Positions 34,233 to 43,914 of a stretch of DNA of 54,063 nucleotides are shown piece by piece. The notes below the pieces were generated by a model. That model was not told where the DNA came from, searched no databases, and saw only the letters and a list, made by a program, of their open reading frames with translations. Within the stretch, counting starts at the first letter, position 1. Every line of letters starts with the position of its first letter. The stretch comes from Methanobacteriota archaeon (lineage in GTDB: Archaea > Halobacteriota > Methanomicrobia > Methanomicrobiales > Methanospirillaceae): positions 1 through 54,063 of the forward strand of contig JAKPPV010000042.1 of the NCBI GenBank assembly GCA_029547145.1. Direction: 5' to 3'. Made by a program: the position numbers and the translations under genes.

Positions 34233-34730
34233 TCAGCGCCAGGCGGGGTTGAGGTACCAGTAGGCGGCGGTCAGGTACGTCGCGAAGCTCGTCCAGGCGA
34301 TGTACGGGACGAGCAGGTACGCTGCGAGCGGCTCGACGCGGTAGAACCGTTCGATCGTGGCGAGGATCGAGAGCCAGAGCGCGACGACCACCGCGACGGC
34401 GAGCCCGAGGGCATGGAGGGCGAAGAAGACCCAGGACCAGGCGATGTTCAGGGCGAGCTGCACCCCGAAGAGGAAAAGGCCCGTCCGGGCCGCCGGGTGG
34501 TCGCGCCGCTGCCAGACGAGGAAGCCGGCAGCACCCATCAGGACGTAGAGCGTGGTCCAGACGGGGGCGAAGACCCAGTTCGGGGGGTTCAGGGGGGGCC
34601 GGACGAGCCCGGCATACCAGGTGGGGATGCTGGGCGTCGTGGCGATCGATCCGAGGAGGCCTGCGGACAGGCTGCCGACGACGAAGAGGGCGAGCACGCC
34701 CCATTCGACCGCGGTTCGGGGAGGACGCAT
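34233..34730 (-). CDS. tspO: TspO/MBR family membrane protein
   Basis: A 165-residue five-TM protein of the TspO (translocator/peripheral benzodiazepine receptor) family. The diagnostic loop PPLNPPNWVFAPVWT (with its Trp and Pro pattern) and LYVLMG are present near 44-66, with AWSWVFF and the C-terminal YWYLNP motif. TspO proteins bind tetrapyrroles and lipids in membranes, with no fixed transporter role. It is downstream of two BofA-like genes (111-nt gap), so its link to that operon is uncertain. Confidence 0.94.
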   Translation of the reverse strand: MRPPRTAVEWGVLALFVVGSLSAGLLGSIATTPSIPTWYAGLVRPPLNPPNWVFAPVWTTLYVLMGAAGFLVWQRRDHPAARTGLFLFGVQLALNIAWSWVFFALHALGLAVAVVVALWLSILATIERFYRVEPLAAYLLVPYIAWTSFATYLTAAYWYLNPAWR

Positions 34731-34841
34731 GGCTGAAGGTGGATGTTTGCAGAAAAAAACCTGTGCACGCCAGGACCGGTCGGTCCCGGCCCCCCGGCGC
34801 TGTGCGACCGCCCGACCGGAACGGGACGAGCGGCTGGGGGA

Positions 34842-35087
34842 TCAGAACGCGAGCCCGAGGAAGTGGAGCACGATCACGATCAGCACCCCCGGCAGTCCCC
34901 CGATCGCCGCGATCAGGACCGACCAGAGGTTGATCGCGACCGGCGGGGAGAGGAAGAGGTCGAGGAGCCAGAGGACGACGATACCGGCGACCGCGTTCAC
35001 CAGAAGCCCGGCAAGGCCCCTGACCAGTTTGTAGAGCAGGACGGCCGCAACGATGGCCAGGACGAGTCCGACGATCTCTCCGATCAT
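34842..35087 (-). CDS. BofA-like membrane protein (second copy)
   Basis: An 81-residue protein with two TM helices (about 5-40 and 55-80) ending in the signature IGGLPGVLIVIVLHFLGL of the pro-sigmaK processing inhibitor BofA family. In Bacillus BofA holds the intramembrane protease SpoIVFB inactive; archaea lack sporulation, so the role here is unknown. It is a paralogue of the gene at 35158-35412, 70 nt away, with matching GGLPGV and LHFLGL motifs, and lies downstream of lonB-tldD-tldE. Confidence 0.85.
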   Translation of the reverse strand: MIGEIVGLVLAIVAAVLLYKLVRGLAGLLVNAVAGIVVLWLLDLFLSPPVAINLWSVLIAAIGGLPGVLIVIVLHFLGLAF

Positions 35088-35157
35088 ACCTTCACGTCGG
35101 CGTACGGGGATATAGTCGATCCGACCGGTCCGCCGGCGGGGGAGAGGGGCCCGTCCC

Positions 35158-35412
35158 TTATACGTGGAGCCCGAGGAAGTGGAGGGCGACGAGGGCGATC
35201 ACCCCGGGCAGCCCGCCGAAGGCGCAGACGAGGACCGCACCGAGCGTGATCGGGATCCCGGGGGAGGAGAGGAGGTGCAGCCAGTCGAGGCCGAAGAGGA
35301 TGATCACCCCGACCACCGAGTTGAGCAGGAGCGTGGTCGAACGCTTCAGGACGAAGTAGAGGACGGCAGCGACCGCGAAGGCCGCCAGGATCGTGAAGAC
35401 GACCGCGAGCAT
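35158..35412 (-). CDS. BofA-like membrane protein (first copy)
   Basis: An 84-residue two-TM protein of the BofA family: hydrophobic segments about 3-22 and 30-48, then FGGLPGVIALVALHFLGL at the C-terminus. ATG 35412 lies 4 nt after the tldE stop, so it shares that operon. The frame is open further upstream but only through tldE sequence. A second BofA-like paralogue follows. The position beside a membrane-bound LonB protease gene suggests a protease-modulating role, which is inference from the Bacillus precedent. Confidence 0.85.
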   Translation of the reverse strand: MLAVVFTILAAFAVAAVLYFVLKRSTTLLLNSVVGVIILFGLDWLHLLSSPGIPITLGAVLVCAFGGLPGVIALVALHFLGLHV

Positions 35413-35416
35413 AACC

Positions 35417-36706
35417 TCACCCCACCAGGTGCTGGCCGGAGACGCGGAGGGCGGGGAGGACCATCTCGCCCACCACCCGCGTCTCTGCCGAGACACCCTC
35501 GATCGCATCGAGGAGGTCGAAGACGTTGCCGCCCCACATCGCGGTCCGGACGGGTGCCACGAAGGCGCCCCCCTCGACCATGCAGGGGTTGGAGACCTCG
35601 ACCGAGAAGTCGCCCGAGATCGGATTCGCCGTGTGCGCCCCGACGATCGACCGGACATAGACTGCCGGTTTTGCCATCACCTCGGAGACCGGTCCCTCGA
35701 GCACGAGGGTGTGGAAGCCGATCGAGGGTGCGCCGCCGTACCCGCCCCGGACGGCGGAACCGGTGGACGCGGCCCCGTAGCGGTAGGCGGTCCGGAGGTC
35801 GTAGGCGAAGCCCTCGAGCACCCCGTCCCGGATCAGGTCGAGCCGCCGGGTGGGGACCCCCTCGGCGTCGAACCAGGTCGCCCCGGGGCCCATCGGCCGG
35901 TGCGGGTCGTCGAAGAGGGAGAGGCGCGCGTCCGCGACCCGCTCCCCGATCCGGCCCGCGAGGCGGGAGCGGCCCGCGTGGACGTTCCGCCCGACGAGCG
36001 CGGGGAGGAGGACCGCCTCGAACAGCGAGGCGAGGGCGAGCGGCGAGAGGACCAGGTCGTGGGTGCCCGAGGGGAGGGGCTCGCCCCCCGCCCCGAAGGC
36101 GGCGAAGAAGGCGGCCTGTTCCCCGACCCACCGGGGGTCGAGGTCGAGCGCGTGGCTCGAGGCGAACTCGTACCCGGTCGAGGTGCCGGCGATCGCCTCG
36201 ATCGAGCAGGAGGCGTGCGTCTCGGTCTCCTCGTACCGCAGGCCATGGGTGTTCGCGACCACCACGTGCGACCGCGAGAGGCCTGCCGAACCGGCCGTCA
36301 CGACCGCCTCCGGGTGGGAGGCGGCCCCCTCCTGCATCGAGGCGAGGAGGCCGGCGACCGTGGCGGGCGCGGGGGAGAGGGAGGGATCGAGGGCGAGGGG
36401 GGTCCCGGGGAGCGCGACGGGCATCGGCAGCCCCTCCCACGGTTGGGGGTCGGCGAGCCGCATCGCGGCGAGCGCCGCGTCCAGGCAGGCCTCCCACCGC
36501 CCGGGGTCGTTGGTGGAGGAGGCCCCGACCCGGCCCTGCGCGAAGACCCGGATCCCGAGGCCCATCGCGTGACCGGCCTGGCCGACCCGGACCCGGTCCC
36601 GCGAGAGCTCGGCGCCGATCGACTCGCTGGTCGAAAAGAAGACCTCCGCCTCCTCCGCCCGGCCCGATGCCGCCCTCAGGATCGCGTCAATCTCGTCCAC
36701 TGCCAC
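35417..36706 (-). CDS. tldE: TldE/PmbA metallopeptidase partner subunit
   Basis: A 429-residue TldE (PmbA) protein. It has the family's conserved end ISGDFSVEVSNP followed by GGAFVAPV, and N-terminal GAELSRDRVRV. TldD and TldE form a heterodimer that cleaves unfolded peptides in its inner cavity; TldE shapes the cavity but has no zinc motif, as here. The start overlaps the tldD end by 20 nt. In bacteria the pair processes modified peptides such as microcin B17 and the CcdA antitoxin; the archaeal substrate is unknown. Confidence 0.95.
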   Translation of the reverse strand: MAVDEIDAILRAASGRAEEAEVFFSTSESIGAELSRDRVRVGQAGHAMGLGIRVFAQGRVGASSTNDPGRWEACLDAALAAMRLADPQPWEGLPMPVALPGTPLALDPSLSPAPATVAGLLASMQEGAASHPEAVVTAGSAGLSRSHVVVANTHGLRYEETETHASCSIEAIAGTSTGYEFASSHALDLDPRWVGEQAAFFAAFGAGGEPLPSGTHDLVLSPLALASLFEAVLLPALVGRNVHAGRSRLAGRIGERVADARLSLFDDPHRPMGPGATWFDAEGVPTRRLDLIRDGVLEGFAYDLRTAYRYGAASTGSAVRGGYGGAPSIGFHTLVLEGPVSEVMAKPAVYVRSIVGAHTANPISGDFSVEVSNPCMVEGGAFVAPVRTAMWGGNVFDLLDAIEGVSAETRVVGEMVLPALRVSGQHLVG

Positions 36707-38003
36707 CCACCACCGCGTTCTCGAGGAGGAGGTGCGGCGCCCCGTCCCCGACGGGGACGGACTGCCCGCCCTTGCCGCAGTACCCCTGGTGCATCCGCCG
36801 GTCGTCCGCGATCAGGGCGATCTCGTGGAGGGTCCCCAGGATCTCGCCCGAGAGCGAGACGTCGCGGACCATGCCGCCGGGCTCCCCGCCCTCGACCAGG
36901 TACCCGTACTCCGCGTTGAACTGGAACACCCCCCGTCCGGGGTCCACCTGCCCCCCCCGGGACCCGATCAGCAGGATACCGTCCCGGCACTCGGCGAGGC
37001 ACTCGTCCAGCGACGAGTCCCCGTTCTCGACGAAGGTGTTCGACATCCGGACGAGCGGGACCTCCCCCGGCATCCCCCGTGCGTGCCCCGCCAGCCCGTT
37101 GCCGACCGCGGCGAGGGTCTCGCGGGTGTGTAATAATGCGTTGATCACCCCGTCGCGCACCACCTCGGTCCGGACCGTCGCGACGCCCTCGGCGTCGACC
37201 GGGTCGAAGCCGAAGCCGGGGAGCGAGGGGTCGTCGACGATGGTGAGACCGGCGACGCCGATCCGCTCGCCGATCCGACCGGCGAGGACGGAGTTCCCCT
37301 CGCGGACCAGGTCCCCCTCGGCGGCGTGCCCGACCGCCTCGTGGGCGAAGACGCCCGCGAGCTCGGGGTCGAGGACGACGCGCATCCGCCCGCCCTTCGC
37401 GGCCTTCGCGCCGAGGAGGGCGACCGCCGTCTCGCGGGCCTTCTCCCCGCAGGGGACCCCGGTGCGGAGGGGAAAGCCGTTCACGGCGTGCAGCCGCTCG
37501 TATCCCATCTGGACGACGCCGTCCCCTTCGGCCACGGCCATCACGTTGAAGCCCGACCGGCCGAGCTCGTACGCGTACTCGACCCCCTCGGAGGAGGCGA
37601 ACCGGACCGTCTCGTACCGCTCGGAGTAGACCGCCCGGGTGTTCCGGACGGACTCTCCCCTCGCCGCCGCCTCGATCCCGGCGAGCAGCCGGGTCTTCTC
37701 CTCCAGCTCGTACTGGCGGGGGTCGTCCGACGGAACGGGCACGGGGAGGACCCGGTGCGGGGCATCGGCGAGCTCGACCGGTTCGCCGGTCAGGCCCGCC
37801 AGGGCGAGTGCCTCGGCGATGAAGCGGTCGAGGTCGAGCGCCCGGTAGTTGTCCACCGAGACGACCCCCCAGCCCGACGGGCCCAGGACACGGATGACCG
37901 CACGGTCGAAGAAGGAGGTGGAGGCCGACTCGATCACCCCGTTGTCGATGTCGATGGTCGTCGTCTCACCGGCCACGTGCCGGAGATCCCAGTATCGCAC
38001 CAT
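36687..38003 (-). CDS. tldD: TldD metallopeptidase
   Basis: A 438-residue TldD with the zinc-binding HExxxH motif (H221, E222, H226 in AHEAVGH) and the later VRMSNTFVENGD segment that supplies the further ligand region. It is the catalytic half of the TldD/TldE peptidase. It begins 2 nt after lonB ends and overlaps tldE by 20 nt, so all three are surely one operon. Confidence 0.96.
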   Translation of the reverse strand: MVRYWDLRHVAGETTTIDIDNGVIESASTSFFDRAVIRVLGPSGWGVVSVDNYRALDLDRFIAEALALAGLTGEPVELADAPHRVLPVPVPSDDPRQYELEEKTRLLAGIEAAARGESVRNTRAVYSERYETVRFASSEGVEYAYELGRSGFNVMAVAEGDGVVQMGYERLHAVNGFPLRTGVPCGEKARETAVALLGAKAAKGGRMRVVLDPELAGVFAHEAVGHAAEGDLVREGNSVLAGRIGERIGVAGLTIVDDPSLPGFGFDPVDAEGVATVRTEVVRDGVINALLHTRETLAAVGNGLAGHARGMPGEVPLVRMSNTFVENGDSSLDECLAECRDGILLIGSRGGQVDPGRGVFQFNAEYGYLVEGGEPGGMVRDVSLSGEILGTLHEIALIADDRRMHQGYCGKGGQSVPVGDGAPHLLLENAVVGGSGRD

Positions 38004-38005
38004 CG

Positions 38006-39922
38006 TCAGGCCAGGGTCGGGGTGGCCGGCCCCGGGTGGAGGGTGGCGGCCGACTGCTCGGCGATCTTCTTCACCTTCGAGAGGAAGCCCGCCTCGTCAC
38101 GCGGGACCAGGGCGTACCGGAGCACCTCGTCGATCTGCGAGACGGGGACGATGCGGACCCCGGCGCGGTAGCGCTCCTCGATCATCACGTCGTCCTTGTT
38201 GGAGGACGGGATCAGGACCGTCCGGATGCCGGCCTTCGCCGCCGCCTCGATCTTGTAGGTGACACCGCCGACCGGGAGGACGTCGCCGCGGACCGAGAGC
38301 GAGCCGGTCATCGCGACGTCCTGGCGGACCGGGATCCCCTCGATCGCCGAGATGACGGCGGTCGCGACCGAGATCGAGGCCGAGTCGCCCTCGACGCCCT
38401 GGTAGGTGCCGATGAACTGGACGTGGATGTCGACGTTCTTGATGTCCGTCCCGGTGAACTTCTTGATGATCGCCGAGACGTTCTTGATCGACTCCTGCGC
38501 GATCTCCTTTAACAGGCCGGTCGCGATCACGGTCCCGCCCGACGCGGACTGCGCCGGGGTCACCTCCGCCATGATCGGCAGGACGGACCCGGAGTCCGAG
38601 CCGACGACGGCGAGGCCGTTCACCCGCCCTACGGCGGTCCCCTGCACGACCGAGAGGTCGTAGTCCCGCATGCGCCGGATGTAGTCGTCCGAGATCTGCT
38701 CCTCGACCGACCGCGCGGTCTCCTTCGCGGCGATCACGTGCGCCGCCGTCGTCAGCTCCGCCCCCTCCTGGCGGGCGAGGTCGCCGGCGACGCGGATCAG
38801 GCCGCCCATGTCCCGGAGTTTCAGGGTCAGGTGGCCCTTCCGCATCGACCGGCGACGGGCCTCCCGGATCACCTCGCGGATCGCGGAGGCGTCGAAGTGC
38901 GGGATCTTGCCGTCGTTCCTGACCTCCTGCGCGATGAACCGGACGAACTTCTGCCGGTTCTCGGGCGTGTCCTCCATCGTCTCGCGCATGTAGACCTCGT
39001 AGCCGTACCCCCGGATCCGCGACCGGAGCGCGGGGTGCATCCCCTGCATCGCGTCCAGGTTGCCCGCCGCGACCATCACGAACCGGCAGGGCACGGGCTC
39101 GGTCCGGACCATCGCGCCTGAGGACCGCTCCGACTGGCCGGTGATCGGGAACTCGCCCTCCTGGAGCGCCGTGAGCAGGTTCTGCTGCGAGTGCATGCTC
39201 ATGGTGTTGATCTCGTCGATGAAGAGGACCCCGCCGTGCGCCCGGTGGATCGCCCCCGACTCGACCCGGTCGTGGGCGGGTGTCTCCAGGCCACCGGACT
39301 GGAACGGGTCGTGCCGGACATCGCCGAGCAGCGAGCCCGCCTGCGCACCCGTGGCGTCCACGAACGGGGCGGGGGCCGACGGGTCGTGGCTGACGAGCAG
39401 CTTCGGGACGAGCGCCTCCTCCTTCGGCTGCGAGTAGCGGAGGGCCATGAAGACGAAGGCGGCGGCGATGATCCCCATCAGCCACTGGAACGTGATGAAC
39501 GAGTAGCCGATGATCCCGACGAGGAGGAGCATCAGGAGGGTGTTCCGGAACTGGGCCTTCTTTCTCGCCTCCGCCTTGTGGGCGGCGACGATCTGCTTGG
39601 CCCGGCCCGCGGGGACCGTCCGGATGATCGGGTTGTTGGGGTCCTCCCCGTTCGGGTAGACCATGATGTCCTGGATCTCCTCCTTCGGGAGGAGCTCGGA
39701 CATCGCCTTCGCGAGCATCGACTTGCCCGTGCCCGGGCTGCCGATCATCATGACGTGCCGCCGCTGGATCGCGGCCTTCCTGATCACCTCGACCGCGTGC
39801 TCCTGGCCGATCACCTGGTCGACGAGCCGCGGGGGGACCTCGATCTCCGAGGACGTGTCCACGGTGATGTCGTCGAACATCATATCGTCCTGCGTGGAGA
39901 CCGGTTCGATTGAAGAATCCAT
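38006..39922 (-). CDS. lonB: Membrane-bound ATP-dependent protease LonB
   Basis: A 638-residue archaeal LonB. The AAA+ domain has Walker A GSPGTGKS (61-68), interrupted by two TM helices (about 126-163) that anchor it to the membrane, then Walker [11 protein letters not shown] and further AAA+ motifs. The C-terminal protease has the Ser/Lys dyad S514 (EGDSAS) and K557 (TYKIEAA). LonB is the main membrane protease of archaea, degrading unfolded and regulatory proteins. It heads an operon with tldD, tldE and two BofA-like genes, and is divergent from prs. Confidence 0.97.
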   Translation of the reverse strand: MDSSIEPVSTQDDMMFDDITVDTSSEIEVPPRLVDQVIGQEHAVEVIRKAAIQRRHVMMIGSPGTGKSMLAKAMSELLPKEEIQDIMVYPNGEDPNNPIIRTVPAGRAKQIVAAHKAEARKKAQFRNTLLMLLLVGIIGYSFITFQWLMGIIAAAFVFMALRYSQPKEEALVPKLLVSHDPSAPAPFVDATGAQAGSLLGDVRHDPFQSGGLETPAHDRVESGAIHRAHGGVLFIDEINTMSMHSQQNLLTALQEGEFPITGQSERSSGAMVRTEPVPCRFVMVAAGNLDAMQGMHPALRSRIRGYGYEVYMRETMEDTPENRQKFVRFIAQEVRNDGKIPHFDASAIREVIREARRRSMRKGHLTLKLRDMGGLIRVAGDLARQEGAELTTAAHVIAAKETARSVEEQISDDYIRRMRDYDLSVVQGTAVGRVNGLAVVGSDSGSVLPIMAEVTPAQSASGGTVIATGLLKEIAQESIKNVSAIIKKFTGTDIKNVDIHVQFIGTYQGVEGDSASISVATAVISAIEGIPVRQDVAMTGSLSVRGDVLPVGGVTYKIEAAAKAGIRTVLIPSSNKDDVMIEERYRAGVRIVPVSQIDEVLRYALVPRDEAGFLSKVKKIAEQSAATLHPGPATPTLA

Positions 39923-39950
39923 TCTGATGGTGACCTCACGACCCCGTGTT

Positions 39951-39961
39951 GATTTATATTT
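39951..39961 (-). promoter_or_regulatory. TATA box of lonB
   Basis: On the minus strand AATATAAATC follows an A-run (AAAAAATATAAATC), a near-consensus archaeal BRE/TATA. Its centre is about 34 nt before the lonB ATG, so the leader is short, under 10 nt. Confidence 0.7.
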
Positions 39962-39973
39962 TTTCGGGCCGAT

Positions 39974-39984
39974 CGTTTAAGTAC
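39974..39984 (+). promoter_or_regulatory. TATA box of prs
   Basis: CGTTTAAGTAC is centred 31 nt before ATG 40010 and about 20 nt from the lonB TATA box on the other strand. The distance predicts leaderless transcription of prs. The close back-to-back boxes may make the two promoters compete. Confidence 0.55.
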
Positions 39985-40009
39985 TTTCAGCTCAGGGACG
40001 TGGTACACG

Positions 40010-40852
40010 ATGAAGCTCATATGCACGCAGGCCTCGCAGGTCCTCGGCGCACGGCTTGCGGGCCGGCTCGGCGTCGAGACGATCGACGTCCGGTATTCAC
40101 GGTTCCCCGACGGGGAGACGGCCCTCGTCCGGGACGGGACCGACGACGAGACCGTGATCGTGGGGGCCGTCACCGGTGCGGACGCGCTCGTGGAGCTCCT
40201 CCTCCTGATCGACGCCTGCGACGAGTCGGCGAACACCCTGGTCCTGCCCTACATGGCCTACGCGCGTCAGGACCGGCGGTTCCGTCCCGGGGAGCCGCTC
40301 TCGGCCCGGGCGATCGCGCGGGCGGTCTCGACCGGCGTCGACCGGGTGATCGCCGTGAACCTGCACGACCCGTCGGTGCTCGCACACTTCCGCGTCCCGG
40401 CAGAGCACGTCTCGATCGCACCCCAGGTCGGGGCCTGGGTGGCGGGGCACGAGGGGAACGACCCGCTGGTCCTCTCCCCGGACGACGGGGCGGCACGCTT
40501 TGCTGAGGAGGTGGCACGAGTCGGGGGGTTCGACCACGACTACCTGGACAAGAAGCGGATCTCGGGCGAATCCGTCGAGATCCGGCCGAAGTCGCTCCCG
40601 GCGGAGGGGCGCGAGGTGATCATCGTGGACGACATCATCTCGACCGGGGGGACGCTCGCGACGGCGGCCCGGATGCTGCTCGACCAGGGGGCGACCGCCG
40701 TCCGGGCCGCCTGCGTCCACGGGGTCTTCGCCGGCGGGGCGCTCCTCCACCTCGCCGCCGCCGGGGTGGCGGAGGTGGTCTGCTCGGACACGATCGAACG
40801 GGCGAACTCCTGCATCACGGCCGCGGACCGGCTGGCCGACGCACTCCGGTGA
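40010..40852 (+). CDS. prs: Ribose-phosphate pyrophosphokinase
   Basis: A 280-residue archaeal (class III-like short) PRPP synthetase: ribose 5-phosphate plus ATP gives PRPP, the precursor of nucleotides, histidine and tetrahydromethanopterin-linked compounds. Key motifs are FPDGE near the start, the ATP/metal site YMAYARQDRRF, and the PRPP loop VDDIISTGGT. It overlaps nob1 by a few bases, and the PRPP-binding regulator gfcR follows, a sensible metabolic grouping. Confidence 0.96.
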   Translation: MKLICTQASQVLGARLAGRLGVETIDVRYSRFPDGETALVRDGTDDETVIVGAVTGADALVELLLLIDACDESANTLVLPYMAYARQDRRFRPGEPLSARAIARAVSTGVDRVIAVNLHDPSVLAHFRVPAEHVSIAPQVGAWVAGHEGNDPLVLSPDDGAARFAEEVARVGGFDHDYLDKKRISGESVEIRPKSLPAEGREVIIVDDIISTGGTLATAARMLLDQGATAVRAACVHGVFAGGALLHLAAAGVAEVVCSDTIERANSCITAADRLADALR

Positions 40853-41385
40853 TGCGGGCCCCGGGTACCTGCCTGGTCCTGGACGCATCGGCCTTCTTCG
40901 CCGGGGGGGAGAGGCTGCTTGCCGGACCGGCCCCGGCCGAACGGCTCCTGGTCCCGCCTGCCGTGGTGGAGGAGGTGCGGGATGCGGCCGCCCGCTGCCG
41001 GCTCGAGCTCGCCCTCGAACGGGGGCTGCTCGTGCTCGCGCCCACCCCCGCCGCGCTGGCGGCGGTCACGGCGGCGGTCGTCGCCGCCGGGGAGACGGAC
41101 CGGCTCAGCCCGGCGGACCGGGAGGCGCTCGCCCTCGCGCACGAGCAGGGAGCGGCGCTCGCCACCGACGACTTCGCGCTCCAGAACGCGGCGGAACGGC
41201 TCGGGGTGCCCTGCCGTCCGATCGCCCAGCGGGCCGCCGCACCGCGCCGGCGGGGGTACCGGTGCAGCGGGTGCGGGCGGTTCGGTGACGGGCCGGGAGA
41301 GTGCCCGGTCTGCGGGGCAGAGGTCGGGCCGCTCCGGAGGCGAACGGGCGGGACGGGTCCGCGGGACCGGACAATACATAAATAG
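40852..41385 (+). CDS. nob1: Nob1-like PIN-domain endonuclease with zinc ribbon
   Basis: A 177-residue protein of the archaeal Nob1 type: PIN domain with D in LVLDASAFF, E in VVEEVRD and the distal acidic pair in ALATDDFALQNAA, followed by a zinc ribbon (RCSGCG and CPVCGAE). Nob1 trims the 3' end of 16S rRNA in small-subunit maturation. Start ATG 40852 shares one base with the prs stop; GTG 40849 is an alternative. Length fits archaeal Nob1, including the C-terminal basic tail. Confidence 0.88.
   Translation: MRAPGTCLVLDASAFFAGGERLLAGPAPAERLLVPPAVVEEVRDAAARCRLELALERGLLVLAPTPAALAAVTAAVVAAGETDRLSPADREALALAHEQGAALATDDFALQNAAERLGVPCRPIAQRAAAPRRRGYRCSGCGRFGDGPGECPVCGAEVGPLRRRTGGTGPRDRTIHK
41376..41384 (+). 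promoter_or_regulatory. TATA box of gfcR
   Basis: ACATAAATA lies across the end of nob1, about 27 nt before ATG 41407, predicting a leaderless mRNA that starts at 41407. It argues against the upstream in-frame GTG at 41389, which would sit too close to the TATA box. Confidence 0.65.
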
Positions 41386-41406
41386 TCTGTGACGGACCCT
41401 CTTTCC

Positions 41407-42030
41407 ATGACCTCGCTCGACGAGCTGATCGCGAAGGCCCGCCTCCTGCTCTCCGAGGGGCACTCACCCGGGCAGATCGCGGACGAGCTCTCGCTCTCGA
41501 TGGAGACGGTGACCTGGCTCCTCACCCAGAAGAAGGGGGAGGCGGCCCCGAAGGACGTCCATATCGACTGGACCGCCGTCTCCTCCAGCGCCCTCCTGCT
41601 CGACGATGTTGCACGCCTGATGCTCCACCGCTACCACTGCGCGGAACCCCCGAGAACGGGGGAGAGGGCGGGCCCGCCGGCACTGGAGAACGCAACCATC
41701 GTCGGGATCGCGATCTCCGGGGTGCCGCTCGCGACCCTGATCGCCCAGGCGGAGCGGCAGAGGCTCGCGATCTACCACCCGGCGAAGCACTCGTCGGCGG
41801 AGAGGCCGACCGGCTCGATCTCCGGGAACTTCTCCGCGATCACCGGCGAGCGGTGCATCATCGTCGACGATGTGATCACGAGCGGCCGGACGATGCACGA
41901 GGTGGTGGACTACCTGCGCCGGCACAAGGCGACACCGGTCGCGATCTGGGTGCTCTTCGACAAGCGCGGCATCCGGGAGGTCGACGGGGTCCCCGTCTAC
42001 CCGGTCTTCCGCGTCTCCCGGATCGACTGA
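41407..42030 (+). CDS. gfcR: GfcR/PyrE-like PRTase-fold transcription regulator
   Basis: A 207-residue protein joining an N-terminal helix-turn-helix ([20 protein letters not shown], about 20-40) to an orotate phosphoribosyltransferase-like domain with the PRPP loop [13 protein letters not shown]. The family, called PyrE2-like or GfcR, includes the glycolytic regulator of Haloferax; the PRTase fold senses a phosphoribosyl metabolite. Proximity to prs supports this. ATG 41407 is preferred because of the TATA spacing; GTG 41389 would add six residues. Confidence 0.9.
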   Translation: MTSLDELIAKARLLLSEGHSPGQIADELSLSMETVTWLLTQKKGEAAPKDVHIDWTAVSSSALLLDDVARLMLHRYHCAEPPRTGERAGPPALENATIVGIAISGVPLATLIAQAERQRLAIYHPAKHSSAERPTGSISGNFSAITGERCIIVDDVITSGRTMHEVVDYLRRHKATPVAIWVLFDKRGIREVDGVPVYPVFRVSRID

Positions 42031-42042
42031 ATGACAGGAAGG

Positions 42043-42100
42043 AATATATAGAACAACAAATCACATTTTTAGCACTCTTACCCGACAGGGAGGTTATACC
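42043..42100 (+). promoter_or_regulatory. Promoter and leader of the thermosome gene
   Basis: AATATATAGA (42043-42052), preceded by purine-rich GGAAGG as a BRE, is the best TATA box of the window. Transcription should start near 42075. GGGAGG at 42088-42093 is the ribosome binding site for GTG 42101. The strength of both elements suits a highly expressed chaperonin. Confidence 0.7.
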
Positions 42101-43693
42101 GTGCTTTCAGGACAGCCGATCATCATTCTCAAGGACAGTGTCGAGCGGACCCGCGGGCAGGAGGCCCAGCGTTCGAACATCGCAGCCGCCAAGGCGATCG
42201 CCGCCGCCGTCCGGACCACGCTCGGTCCCCGCGGCATGGACAAGATGCTGGTCTCGTCGACCGGCGACGTCGTGATCACGAACGACGGCGCCACGATCCT
42301 GCACGAGATGGCGGTGCAGCACCCCGGCGCCAAGATGGTGATCGAGGTCGCGGAGACGCAGGACGACGAGGTCGGCGACGGGACGACGACCGCCTGCATC
42401 CTGGTCGGCACGCTGATGGAGCAGGCCGAACAGCTGCTCGCCAAGATGGTCCACCCGACCGTGATCGCGAACGGCTACACGATGGGCATGAACAGGGCGC
42501 TCGAGATCGTGGAGGAGAACTCGATCCGGGTCGACCCGGCGGACCGGGAGACGCTGATCAGGCTCGCCGACACCTCCATGACCGGCAAGTCGATCGAGCA
42601 GGTCAAGGAGAAGCTGAACGGGATCGTCGTCGACGCGGTGATGACCGTCGCCGAGAAGAAGAACGGTGAGATCGTCGTCGACCGCGACGACATCATGATC
42701 AAGAAGCAGAAGGGTGACTCGATCGACGATGCGGCCCTGATCAGGGGGTGCGTGATCGACAAGAAGCGCGCGTCCGATGCAATGCCGAAGAAGATCGCGA
42801 ATGCGAAGGTCGCCCTCGTCGCCCAGCCCCTGGAGATCACGAAGACCCAGGTGAAGGCGAAGATCAGGATCAACACCGCCGACCAGCTGAGCGCGTTCGG
42901 CACCCAGGAGCGGGAGGCACTCAGGCAGCTCGCGGACAGGGTCGTCGCATCGGGGGCGAACGTCCTCCTCTGCCAGAAGGGGATCTCGGACCCGGTCCAG
43001 TACTACCTGGCGAAGGCCGGAGTGATGGCGATCCAGGACGTGAACGAGAAGGACATGAAGTACGCCGCCCGTGCGCTCTCCGCGAAGATCGTCAACAAGG
43101 TCTCGGACCTGACGCCCGATGACCTCGGGAACGCGGCCCTCGTCCAGGAGGCGGACGACGCCGAGCTCGTCACCTTCTCGGGGTGCGACAATCCGAAGGC
43201 GATCACGGTCCTGCTCCGCGGGTCGACCGACTACCTGCTCGACGAGCTCGAGCGGGCGGTCGTGGACGGCACGTCGGTGGTCGCGGACGCGATGGAGGAC
43301 GGGACCTACGTGGTCGGTGGCGGTGCGGTCGAGGTCGAGCTCTCGCTCCGGCTCCGGGAGTATGCCGCCTCGGTCGGCGGGCGGGTGCAGCTCGCGATCG
43401 ACGCGTTCGCGGAGGCCTTCGAGGCGATCCCCCTCACCCTCGCCGAGAACTCCGGCTTCAACCCGCTGGACAAGCTCGTCGACCTGCGGACCGCCCACGC
43501 GAAGGGAGGCCGGTACATGGGCCTGAACGTCTTCTCGGGCGAGGTCGTCGACATGCTCGACGCCGGGGTGATCGAGCCGGCCCGGGTCAAGCGGCAGGCG
43601 ATCCAGTCGGCCGCCGAGACCGCGATCCTCCTGATCCGGGTCGACGACATGATGATCACCCAGTCCAAGCCCCCCGCGGCGCCCAAAGCCTGA
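42101..43693 (+). CDS. thsA: Thermosome subunit (group II chaperonin)
   Basis: A 530-residue group II chaperonin subunit. It has the ATP-site signatures [12 protein letters not shown] near 44-55 and [12 protein letters not shown] near 88, the equatorial, intermediate and apical domain layout, and the helical-protrusion region about 230-270 that acts as a built-in lid. The C-terminus ends in a short Pro/Ala tail (PPAAPKA) rather than the Gly-Met repeats of some relatives. GTG 42101 is the start, supported by the ribosome binding site. Methanogens usually carry several paralogues, so alpha or beta identity is not assigned with certainty. Confidence 0.97.
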   Translation: MLSGQPIIILKDSVERTRGQEAQRSNIAAAKAIAAAVRTTLGPRGMDKMLVSSTGDVVITNDGATILHEMAVQHPGAKMVIEVAETQDDEVGDGTTTACILVGTLMEQAEQLLAKMVHPTVIANGYTMGMNRALEIVEENSIRVDPADRETLIRLADTSMTGKSIEQVKEKLNGIVVDAVMTVAEKKNGEIVVDRDDIMIKKQKGDSIDDAALIRGCVIDKKRASDAMPKKIANAKVALVAQPLEITKTQVKAKIRINTADQLSAFGTQEREALRQLADRVVASGANVLLCQKGISDPVQYYLAKAGVMAIQDVNEKDMKYAARALSAKIVNKVSDLTPDDLGNAALVQEADDAELVTFSGCDNPKAITVLLRGSTDYLLDELERAVVDGTSVVADAMEDGTYVVGGGAVEVELSLRLREYAASVGGRVQLAIDAFAEAFEAIPLTLAENSGFNPLDKLVDLRTAHAKGGRYMGLNVFSGEVVDMLDAGVIEPARVKRQAIQSAAETAILLIRVDDMMITQSKPPAAPKA

Positions 43694-43704
43694 ACCCCCT
43701 CCCC

Positions 43705-43712
43705 TTTTTTTT
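43705..43712 (+). terminator. T8 terminator after the thermosome gene
   Basis: Eight T in a row preceded by C-rich sequence, 12 nt after the stop codon, fit an archaeal poly-T terminator. The remaining 200 nt to the convergent chelatase gene hold no gene I can support. Confidence 0.65.
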
Positions 43713-43914
43713 CGACCCGGCCGGACCCACCGGTCCGGGCCGTCACCGGACCCGACGCCCACCGCCGGCCGTCCGTCCCGCACCCGCGTGCCCTGCCGGC
43801 GAACGAAAGAATGAGCGCCCTCCGGTGAGACGATCCAGGGATTCCGTGGCTTTGTCCCCGTTCTCCCCGTAATGGTCGGGGGACGGCATCCCCCCGGGCC
43901 GCAGGCGGTTATAG

